DNA from: Oscillospiraceae bacterium
GTDB taxonomy: Bacteria; Bacillota; Clostridia; Saccharofermentanales; Saccharofermentanaceae
DNA length: 7,406 nucleotides
Reading direction: 5' to 3'
NCBI GenBank assembly: GCA_902782985.1
Contig: CACZPC010000080.1
Location: 1-7,406, forward strand
The translations under genes were made by a program, and so were the position numbers. Every line of letters starts with the position of its first letter. Position 1 is the first letter of the stretch. Of this stretch, positions 1 to 5,063 are shown piece after piece. The notes below the pieces were generated by a model that was not told the origin of the DNA, ran no database searches, and was given only the letters and a program-made list of their open reading frames with translations.

Positions 1-81
1 GAAGATGCTCGCCGGTCAGGCGTAGAAGTGGTATTTATCACCTGCCATGTGGAGCCTGACAGCCTTGACTTCTGCTCTTAA
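1..81 (+). CDS. Possible 3' end of an upstream gene (partial)
   Basis: Frame 1 is open from the first base to a TAA at 79-81 and gives 26 residues ending in VEPDSLDFCS. The other two plus frames close sooner (stops at 23-25 and 57-59). The middle of the peptide (GVEVVFITCHV) reads like a beta strand inside a folded protein. A plus-strand terminator lies about 100 bases downstream, which fits a plus-strand gene ending here. The fragment is too short to assign to a family, and a 26-codon open stretch can occur by chance. Confidence 0.3.
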   Translation, partial: EDARRSGVEVVFITCHVEPDSLDFCS

Positions 82-183
82 GGCGATTGACAACTGCCGG
101 GAACGAAATGTCTGACATATGTATTGCTTCATATCATAAAGCAGAAACCGTCCTCGTATCTTCTCGAAAAGCATATCGTCGAT

Positions 184-216
184 CGACCGCCGCCGCTTTG
201 GGGACGGTCGTTTTTT
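184..216 (+). terminator. Rho-independent terminator 1
   Basis: A perfect 6-bp stem, CGACCG (184-189) with CGGTCG (205-210), is followed at once by TTTTTT (211-216) and a further T-rich tail (GTTTGTTTTG). The 15-base interior may add two C-G pairs (193-194 with 201-202). It would stop a plus-strand transcript entering from the left, such as that of the gene that may end at 81. Confidence 0.65.
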
Positions 217-220
217 GTTT

Positions 221-332
221 GTTTTGTAGATCGGGCGAGGGGCGCGAGGGCTCCGGGAGTGCATGTACCGTTTTGATCAGATTGCCCCTCGCGTCACGGG
301 AATGAGCGTCGCTGTTCAAAGGTATACTGCAG
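221..332 (+). other. GC-rich segment between two terminators, possible small structured RNA
   Basis: This stretch between two plus-strand terminators has no convincing reading frame. It holds a 9-bp perfect inverted repeat, GCGAGGGGC (235-243) with GCCCCTCGC (284-292). The roughly 40-base loop contains a smaller palindromic CTCCGGGAG (251-259). Terminator 2 would form its 3' end. I found no good promoter directly upstream: a perfect TTGACA at 87-92 lacks a -10 at the right distance. It could be a small RNA, a trailer or simple spacer. Confidence 0.2.
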
Positions 333-355
333 CGGCGGGCGCACCGCCGTTTTTT
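333..355 (+). terminator. Rho-independent terminator 2
   Basis: A perfect 6-bp all-GC stem, CGGCGG (333-338) with CCGCCG (344-349), has a 5-base loop GCGCA and is followed by TTTTTT (350-355). This is a textbook strong plus-strand terminator. Its tail, CGTTTTTTGTTGGTTTTG, is almost the same as that of terminator 1, although the stems differ. No clear gene lies just upstream, so it ends either read-through or a small RNA. Confidence 0.8.
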
Positions 356-370
356 GTTGGTTTTGAGGTG

Positions 371-729
371 TTTTTTCTCGTGAACTACTAAATTCTATCT
401 TACATGAAATAAATTGCCGCTGTTTTCTCGCGTTGTTGATATTGGGATTTACGAGAGAAAAAACACCCCTTATTTTTCTCGTACTTATAAATATCAGTAG
501 GATGAGAATAAAACAGCCTGTATTTTTTCTCGCATTTGCAAGAATTGGGATCTATGAGAATAAAATCGCACGATATTTTTCCCATACGTATGCATTTATT
601 TAAACGCGAGAAAACGCCCGTTGAAATCTGTTCTCAAACATGTTGTTTTAGGAGACTTCGAGAAAAAATACCAAATGAACAACCGATTTCTTTTCTCATG
701 ATTGCAATTATCGACAACAGGAGAAAAAC
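371..729. repeat. AT-rich array of diverged 29-bp palindromic units, period 50-52 bp
   Basis: Two arm types, TTTTCTCG-like and GAGAA(T)AAAA-like, alternate through this stretch. TTTTCTC(G/A)-type arms end at 380, 430, 481, 532, 584, 636 and 698, so steps are 50, 51, 51, 52, 52 and 62. GAGA-type arms start at 453, 504, 556, 608, 660 and 721, with a worn copy near 406. Four units (453-481, 504-532, 556-584, 608-636) are exactly 29 bp. Neighbours are 25 bp (406-430) and 39 bp (660-698). Segments between units are 22-23 bp. Each unit can fold: 450-460 pairs with 473-483, and 553-567 pairs with 572-586 with three mismatches. Units keep their ends but differ in the middle. No long reading frame explains the pattern and no cas gene is in the window. 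Possibilities are a diverged tandem repeat, a hairpin-rich RNA or a multi-site protein-binding region. Confidence 0.75.
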
Positions 730-853
730 GCATGCGAACCTGCGATCAAGCCGCGGAGCCCCCCATTTTAAGCGCCGATCAATACCAGCCGCTACCCCTT
801 CGTGTCAATAGCGCTTGTGTCCTATTAATGTCGCTCTACAAGCCCTCGTAAAG
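730..853. other. Intergenic stretch with no recognisable feature
   Basis: Between the end of the hairpin array and the promoter at 854 there is mixed-composition DNA. It has no arm motif, no ribosome binding site with a usable frame and no clear terminator. Open frames crossing it on either strand have no credible start signal. Confidence 0.5.
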
Positions 854-882
854 TTGCGGCCGGTTATTGCGGATGCTATAAT
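854..882 (+). promoter_or_regulatory. Sigma-70-type promoter with extended -10
   Basis: The -35 is TTGCGG (854-859, four of six consensus bases). A 17-bp spacer leads to a perfect TATAAT (877-882) preceded by TGC, which makes an extended -10 (TG at 874-875). Transcription should start near 889. The first confident gene downstream starts at 1070, so the leader would be about 180 nt. This is the best promoter in the left half of the window. Confidence 0.75.
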
Positions 883-904
883 CAATGCAGAAAGAATCCA
901 ATAG

Positions 905-1027
905 ATGCAGCCCTTTGCGGGGCATATGAAGACGGTATACGATCGATACCGATTGAGCAAACAAGACAATTCCCATAGCCTGAGCATCGCTTATCTTACT
1001 CTCACAGAAGTCGGGAGGCTTAGTTGA
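905..1027 (+). pseudogene. 40-codon ORF with a weak serine-recombinase-like N-terminal motif
   Basis: An ATG at 905 opens 40 codons ending in TGA at 1025-1027, just after the predicted transcript start. Its middle, VYDRYRLSKQDNSHSLSI, loosely recalls the start of large serine recombinases of Clostridia, which often read Y-x-RLS-K/x-E/x-D followed by S-x-SI. The match stops there: no following NQ, no room for the catalytic domain and no convincing ribosome binding site. It may be a recombinase remnant, a leader peptide or a chance frame. I lean towards chance or a worn relic. Confidence 0.15.
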
Positions 1028-1054
1028 AGTGTGTTGTTTTTGCTGCAAAAGAGG

Positions 1055-1061
1055 AAAGGAG
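1055..1061 (+). promoter_or_regulatory. Ribosome binding site of the acidic-protein gene
   Basis: AAAGGAG lies 8 bases before the ATG at 1070. It selects that ATG over an in-frame GTG at 1031, which lacks a comparable signal. Confidence 0.8.
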
Positions 1062-1069
1062 AACGAACT

Positions 1070-1618
1070 ATGGAATCAAAAGGTTTAATCACATATGAGG
1101 ATCTCGTTGATATGAGATCGACCCCGGTAGAGACAGATGAGCTTGGAAGGCCCACTCTTTTCTCCGAGCAGATACAATATTACTGCGACAATGCTCTGGA
1201 TTACATTGACCTTTTTAAAGAGCATAAGATAAATGCTGATTTGAGCGGCGGTTCGCTGTCGAATCTTCCTCTTGCCATAGGGCTCTTTCACGAAGGGAAT
1301 ATCTCCGTCGGGATGACTGAGGATGACAGCATCGAGCATGCTAAGGAGCAGGTCGCGGGTTATGTTTTCTTTGCTCTTCATAATGCATGTGTGAAGGAGG
1401 GATATAGTGTCAGGTTCGAGCTGACGGAAGATGAGACCGGGCTTGATCTGCTGGTCTCAGACGGCTACGACTCGGAGATGCTGGATGTCTCCGGAAGGCT
1501 CGATGAGATATTTGACCTTATCGATATCGAGCATGAAGGTGACAGTCTGCATATCGAAGTCAAGCTTGATGATTTCTATGATGCCGTATTCGGGAACACA
1601 TGGGGGATAATGCCGTGA
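1070..1618 (+). CDS. Hypothetical strongly acidic protein, 182 residues
   Basis: I do not recognise this family. The protein has 40 Asp/Glu against 10 Lys/Arg and should have a very low isoelectric point. It has no signal peptide or membrane segment, so it is probably cytoplasmic. The N-terminal 55 residues look helical (DNALDYIDLFKEH). A glycine-serine turn (SGGSLSN, about 59-65) and a short hydrophobic stretch follow. The C-terminal half alternates beta-like and acidic stretches (RFELTEDETGLDLLVSDGYD at 115-134, LHIEVKLDDFYDAVF at 160-174), suggesting a compact alpha/beta fold. Start choice rests on AAAGGAG 8 bases upstream of ATG 1070. A strong promoter lies about 190 bases upstream. It is a single gene converging on prfC. 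The codon pattern and length make it very likely a real gene. A protein-interaction or nucleic-acid-mimic role would be guesswork. Confidence 0.85.
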   Translation: MESKGLITYEDLVDMRSTPVETDELGRPTLFSEQIQYYCDNALDYIDLFKEHKINADLSGGSLSNLPLAIGLFHEGNISVGMTEDDSIEHAKEQVAGYVFFALHNACVKEGYSVRFELTEDETGLDLLVSDGYDSEMLDVSGRLDEIFDLIDIEHEGDSLHIEVKLDDFYDAVFGNTWGIMP

Positions 1619-1633
1619 TCTTATAAACAAAAC

Positions 1634-1652
1634 ACCCCCCCGGGGGTCTTTA
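1634..1652. terminator. Possible bidirectional terminator between convergent genes
   Basis: ACCCC (1634-1638) pairs with GGGGT (1643-1647) around a 4-base loop. On the plus strand TCTTTAT follows. On the minus strand the same stem is followed by GTTTTGTTTAT, a better T-rich tail. It sits 15 bases after the acidic-protein gene and about 110 bases beyond the end of prfC. It could therefore serve both, with prfC the better served. The stem is short, so efficiency is uncertain. Confidence 0.5.
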
Positions 1653-1759
1653 TCGAGGCGAACTTCGGAAATTATATACATCTTCCGGGTGTCACTTCAT
1701 GTCTGACTTCGGGGGGGATATTACTACCGGCTTATGAGATCCGGCGAAATGCTACGGGA

Positions 1760-3382
1760 TCACTTGCTGTGGATATCTTCGAACCTGAGCTTTAATGCTT
1801 CATTATGGTCTACTGCCCAGTCGACAGCCCAGTCTGATTCGAAAAGCACGACGGGCTCGTCATCACGGTCAAGTACCAGCATCGAAGTGGAAGTAAGCGT
1901 AAGGTCGTGATAATCAAAATCGGGAGTCGCATCACTCTTTACCCATCTTGCGAGGCGGTAGCTCAGAGGAGTACGAAGGATATCAACACCGTATTCGCTC
2001 TTGAGACGATACTCGAGTACGTCAAACTGGAGGATACCGACTACGCCCATGATATAGGTCTCGGTACCGATGTCGGGCTGCTTATAGAGCTGTACCGCAC
2101 CTTCCTCGGACAACTGTTCGATACCCTTAAGGAACTGCTTGCGCTTCATGGAATCCTTAGGCTGTACCTTAGCGAAATTCTCGGGCGGGAAGACGGGAAT
2201 CGGATCGAATTCGAACTTTCTGTTAGAGGATATGAGCGTATCGCCGATACGGAAGTGACCGGGGTCGAATACACCGATGATATCACCTGCATATGCATCC
2301 TCTACTATATTTCTGTCCTGAGCCATAAACTGCTGCGGCTGAGCTAGAGTGATCTTTTTGCCCAGTCTCATGTGGTTAACGGACATATTCTTCTCATACT
2401 TACCGGAGCATATTCTCATGAAGGCCATGCGGTCTCTGTGATTGGGATCCATATTAGCCTGGATCTTGAAGACGAATCCGGAGAACATCTCGTCGGTGGG
2501 CTCTACCGTAGCGATCTCATCAGATACATGATGAGGCTGAGGCATGGGAGCGATCTCAAGGAAATGCTTGAGGAAAGTCTCGACACCGAAGTTGGTGATA
2601 GCCGAACCGAAGAATACGGGGGTAAGCTGACCTGCAAGGATCTTTTTGAGGTCGAACTCGTCGCCTGCCATATCCAGGAGCTCGATATCATTTCGGAGAG
2701 TCTCATAATGGACAGGACTCATGAGTTCCTTGAGCTTGGGATCGTCGATGCCGGCAACGGCCTGCTTGACCATGGATGCACCGTGATCCTGATTGGATGA
2801 GTCGAAGAGGAGGACTTCGCCTGACTGCCTCTCGAATACACCTTCGAAGTCACCGTCTGTACCGATAGGCCAGTTGACGGGTGTGGAGCGGATGCCGAGG
2901 ACCTTCTCGAGCTCGTCGATAAGATCGAAAGGATTCTTGGCGGCACGGTCCATCTTGTTGATGAATGTAAAGATCGGCACGCCTCTGTTGCGGCATACAT
3001 GGAAGAGCTTTATGGTCTGTGCCTCGACACCCTTGGCGCCGTCGAGGAGCATGACTGCGGCGTCAGCGGCACAGAGGGTACGATACGTATCCTCGGAGAA
3101 GTCCTGGTGACCGGGAGTATCGAGGATATTGATGCAATAACCGTCGTAATTGAACTGCATTACGGAGGAAGTGACAGAGATACCTCTCTGCTTCTCGATC
3201 TCCATCCAGTCTGATGTGGCGTGGCGTGCAGCCTTTCGAGCCTTGACGGAACCTGCCATATGGATGGCACCTCCGTAAAGAAGGAGCTTCTCCGTCATTG
3301 TCGTCTTACCTGCATCGGGGTGAGATATGATCGCGAAAGTACGTCTTCTCCTGATCTCTTCCTCTGTAGAATAACTCATCAT
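1760..3382 (-). CDS. prfC: Peptide chain release factor 3 (RF3)
   Basis: RF3 is a cytoplasmic translational GTPase that drives RF1 or RF2 off the ribosome after peptide release. The protein is 540 residues, close to the 529 of E. coli RF3, and is similar throughout. The GTPase domain shows the P-loop SHPDAGKTT (20-28), the switch I region SDWMEIEKQRGIS (57-69), DTPGHQDF (88-95), NKMD (142-145) and a G5-like SAITNFGV (260-267). Domain II contains FKIQANMDPNHRDRMAFMR (305-323) and SGKYEK, both typical of RF3 rather than EF-G. Domain III has QLSEEGAVQ (423-431) and GILQFDVLEYRLKSEYGV. Two Met codons open the frame. GAGGTG (3390-3385) is only 2 bases from the first (3382) and 5 from the second (3379), so translation may begin at 3379. 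The C-terminus carries a small WAVDWAVD repeat. It is transcribed divergently from malQ. Confidence 0.97.
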   Translation of the reverse strand: MMSYSTEEEIRRRRTFAIISHPDAGKTTMTEKLLLYGGAIHMAGSVKARKAARHATSDWMEIEKQRGISVTSSVMQFNYDGYCINILDTPGHQDFSEDTYRTLCAADAAVMLLDGAKGVEAQTIKLFHVCRNRGVPIFTFINKMDRAAKNPFDLIDELEKVLGIRSTPVNWPIGTDGDFEGVFERQSGEVLLFDSSNQDHGASMVKQAVAGIDDPKLKELMSPVHYETLRNDIELLDMAGDEFDLKKILAGQLTPVFFGSAITNFGVETFLKHFLEIAPMPQPHHVSDEIATVEPTDEMFSGFVFKIQANMDPNHRDRMAFMRICSGKYEKNMSVNHMRLGKKITLAQPQQFMAQDRNIVEDAYAGDIIGVFDPGHFRIGDTLISSNRKFEFDPIPVFPPENFAKVQPKDSMKRKQFLKGIEQLSEEGAVQLYKQPDIGTETYIMGVVGILQFDVLEYRLKSEYGVDILRTPLSYRLARWVKSDATPDFDYHDLTLTSTSMLVLDRDDEPVVLFESDWAVDWAVDHNEALKLRFEDIHSK

Positions 3383-3384
3383 TG

Positions 3385-3390
3385 CACCTC
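3385..3390 (-). promoter_or_regulatory. Ribosome binding site of prfC, favouring the second ATG
   Basis: GAGGTG on the minus strand lies 2 bases before the ATG at 3382-3380 and 5 bases before the adjacent ATG at 3379-3377. Normal spacing favours the second, which would shorten RF3 by one residue. Confidence 0.55.
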
Positions 3391-3395
3391 GGTAA

Positions 3396-3404
3396 TGTTA
3401 TAAT
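3396..3404 (+). promoter_or_regulatory. Extended -10 promoter candidate for malQ
   Basis: TGTTATAAT (3396-3404) is a perfect extended -10. The -35 position at 17 bp (3376-3381, TCATCA) is weak and overlaps the prfC start codons, as tolerated in extended -10 promoters. Transcription would begin near 3411 with a leader of about 67 nt before malQ. Confidence 0.5.
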
Positions 3405-3437
3405 ATACAAATAGTGGTTTTAAATAAAAGCCAAACT

Positions 3438-3466
3438 ATTATACACAGTTTGCGGCTAAGTCGCAA
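3438..3466 (-). promoter_or_regulatory. Promoter candidate for prfC
   Basis: Read on the minus strand, TTGCGA (3466-3461, four of six consensus bases), a 17-bp spacer and a perfect TATAAT (3443-3438) form a sigma-70-type promoter. Start would be near 3431, giving prfC a leader of about 50 nt. The -35 overlaps the malQ ribosome binding site. Confidence 0.55.
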
Positions 3467-3472
3467 AGGAGG
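3465..3472 (+). promoter_or_regulatory. Strong ribosome binding site of malQ
   Basis: AAAGGAGG is a near-perfect anti-16S complement 5 bases before the ATG at 3478 and fixes the malQ start. Confidence 0.85.
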
Positions 3473-3477
3473 AAGTT

Positions 3478-5025
3478 ATGGAACGTGGAGGAGGAGTGCT
3501 GATGCACATCGCATCACTCCCGGGGCCTTTCGGGATAGGTGTCCTGGGCGAGGAGGCGATAGCTTTCAGCAGACAGCTTAAGGAACAGGGGATGAAGTAC
3601 TGGCAGGTATTGCCTTTTTCGTATCCGGGATCGGGAGATTCGCCGTATCAGAGTTTCTCCGCTTTCGCCGGCAACTGGCTTTTTATAGACCCCAGAAGGC
3701 TTATGAAGAGGGGACTTCTTAATGCGGGTGAGGTCGTAGCTCAGGAATATAATGTCAATAAGTGGAGGATAGATTACGATTATCTTCGCATCGAGCGCGA
3801 GAAGATGCTCCGTCTGGCTTTTTCGAGAGCCGATGATAAATTGAAGAGCGAAGTGAACGCATTCCTCGAAGAGAATAAATGGGCACAGGATGTGGCGGCA
3901 TATCTCTGTGCTCAGGACAAGTTCTATAAGAAGGCCTGGTGGCAGTGGGATGACGAGGATCTGAAGAATTACAAGAAGAGTGCCGTAGATGCACTTAAGA
4001 AAGAGGAGAATTACCTCTTCCACGCATTCGTGCAGTATATCTTCATGTCCGACTGGCAGGAGATCAAGGCCGAGATCAATAATAACGGGATCAAGATCAT
4101 AGGCGATATGCCGATCTATGTTTCCTGCGATTCTGCCGATGTCTGGGCGGGCCGTGAGATGTTCAAGATGGCAAAACCCGGCAGGAAGATCAAGAAAAAG
4201 GATGAAGATGACGAGATCCCCGAGACCGCTTATATCTTCGAGAAGGTAGCGGGCGTACCTCCCGATTATTTCTGCGAGGACGGACAGCTCTGGGGCAATC
4301 CCATATATGACTGGGATAAGCACAGGAAAACGGATTATGAGTGGTGGATGACGAGAATCGAGGAGAATTATAAGCTCTACGACATCTTAAGGATCGACCA
4401 TTTCAGGGCTTTCTCGTCTTACTGGGAGATCCCTTCCGAGTCGAAGACCGCGAGGACAGGTGAGTGGGTCAAGGGTCCCGGCCTTCAGTTCTTCGATGTT
4501 CTTAATAAGAGATTCGGCGATTCGAGCAGACTTATTGCCGAGGACTTGGGTGAGAAGACTCCCGACCTTGATGCTTTTATGGAGGCATCAGGACTTCCCG
4601 GTATGCGCGTCATGCAGTTCGGGTTTAATCCCTGGGAGGACAGCGGCTACCTGCCCCATAACTTCCCGAAGAACTGCGTAGCCTATACCGGTACTCATGA
4701 TAATAATACGATGCTCGGCTGGCTTTGGGAGGCTCCGGAGAACGAGCGTGCCGAATGCCTCAAGTATTGCGGATTCGAAGGCAATAACTGGGGAGACGGC
4801 GGTACGAGGAGTGCGTCCATAAGAGCCGTGATCAAGACTCTCTGGATGAGTCATGCCGACTGCGCGATAATCCCGATACAGGATCAGCTCGGCTACGGCG
4901 GAGATACGAGGATCAATATCCCCGGTACGGCTACCGGAAACTGGCAGGTCAGATTTTCCAAGGAGGATCTGGACGGTATCGATAATGAATGGTTCAGGGA
5001 ACTTAACAGGCTCTACAGAAGATGA
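3478..5025 (+). CDS. malQ: 4-alpha-glucanotransferase (amylomaltase, GH77)
   Basis: This cytoplasmic enzyme moves segments of alpha-1,4-glucan between maltodextrin chains, releasing glucose, in maltodextrin and glycogen metabolism. At 515 residues it is of the short amylomaltase/DPE1 type, not the near-700-residue E. coli type. The N-terminus has SLPGPFGIG (13-21) and YWQVLPF...GDSPYQSFSAFAGN (41-66), typical of GH77. The catalytic set is intact: nucleophile D307 in RIDHFRA, acid/base E355 in IAEDLG and D408 in TGTHDNNT, spaced as in Thermus amylomaltase (D293, E340, D395). VAGVPPDYF (257-265) is the mobile donor-site loop, and LWGNPIYDW follows. A Lys/Asp/Glu-rich insertion of about 16 residues (roughly 232-255) precedes that loop. 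There is no signal peptide. It is the first gene of a probable three-gene operon, 38 bp before glpK. The AAAGGAGG site supports the start. Confidence 0.97.
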   Translation: MERGGGVLMHIASLPGPFGIGVLGEEAIAFSRQLKEQGMKYWQVLPFSYPGSGDSPYQSFSAFAGNWLFIDPRRLMKRGLLNAGEVVAQEYNVNKWRIDYDYLRIEREKMLRLAFSRADDKLKSEVNAFLEENKWAQDVAAYLCAQDKFYKKAWWQWDDEDLKNYKKSAVDALKKEENYLFHAFVQYIFMSDWQEIKAEINNNGIKIIGDMPIYVSCDSADVWAGREMFKMAKPGRKIKKKDEDDEIPETAYIFEKVAGVPPDYFCEDGQLWGNPIYDWDKHRKTDYEWWMTRIEENYKLYDILRIDHFRAFSSYWEIPSESKTARTGEWVKGPGLQFFDVLNKRFGDSSRLIAEDLGEKTPDLDAFMEASGLPGMRVMQFGFNPWEDSGYLPHNFPKNCVAYTGTHDNNTMLGWLWEAPENERAECLKYCGFEGNNWGDGGTRSASIRAVIKTLWMSHADCAIIPIQDQLGYGGDTRINIPGTATGNWQVRFSKEDLDGIDNEWFRELNRLYRR

Positions 5026-5050
5026 GTCTTTATATGTGACGGCGAAAGGC

Positions 5051-5057
5051 AAAGGGG
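5051..5057 (+). promoter_or_regulatory. Ribosome binding site of glpK
   Basis: AAAGGGG lies 6 bases before the ATG at 5064. It is good but weaker than the malQ site. The 38-bp gap to malQ shows no terminator or promoter, which supports co-transcription. Confidence 0.7.
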
Positions 5058-5063
5058 ACTGAT

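Larger units (their letters stand above)
889..1069 (+). promoter_or_regulatory. Long structured 5' leader of the acidic-protein gene
   Basis: The predicted transcript start (about 889) lies some 180 nt before the start codon at 1070. The leader holds two clear stem-loops. In one, ATGC (905-908) plus CCC (911-913) pairs with GGG (919-921) plus GCAT (922-925), with an AG bulge. In the other, CGGTAT (933-938) pairs with ATACCG (946-951) around a 7-base loop. A weaker pairing, AGCCT (977-981) with AGGCT (1016-1020), is also possible. I do not recognise a known riboswitch, T-box or protein leader, and no terminator-like T-run follows any stem. It could be regulatory or could contain a small RNA or short peptide. 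Confidence 0.35.

Noticed and set aside
87..92. Perfect TTGACA as a -35 box
   Set aside because: At 16-18 bp downstream there is nothing resembling TATAAT (GTCTGA at 17 bp), so a promoter is not supported.
323..328. TATACT as a -10 box just before terminator 2
   Set aside because: No -35 at the right distance, and a start there would run straight into the terminator.
371..729. CRISPR array
   Set aside because: Unit length and interval length look right (29 and 22-23 bp), but the units agree only at their ends, two intervals share a 12-base motif, unit size drifts to 25 and 39 bp, and no cas gene is present in the window.
400..811. Open frames on both strands across the hairpin array (minus 400-585, plus 536-811)
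   Set aside because: They lack ribosome binding sites, have unusual composition and are fully explained by the repeated arms.
1031..1033. GTG start 13 codons upstream of the acidic-protein gene
   Set aside because: The AAAGGAG at 1055-1061 would lie inside the gene. ATG 1070 has ideal spacing.
805..1048. Two overlapping minus-strand frames of 60-70 codons
   Set aside because: No good ribosome binding site. They overlap each other and a strong plus-strand promoter and leader, and no family is recognisable.
1907..2800. Plus-strand frames opposite prfC
   Set aside because: Shadows of RF3. The opposite strand carries uninterrupted conserved domains.
3514..4323. Long minus-strand frame (269 codons) opposite malQ
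   Set aside because: It is the antisense shadow of a gene with intact catalytic motifs and has no start signal.
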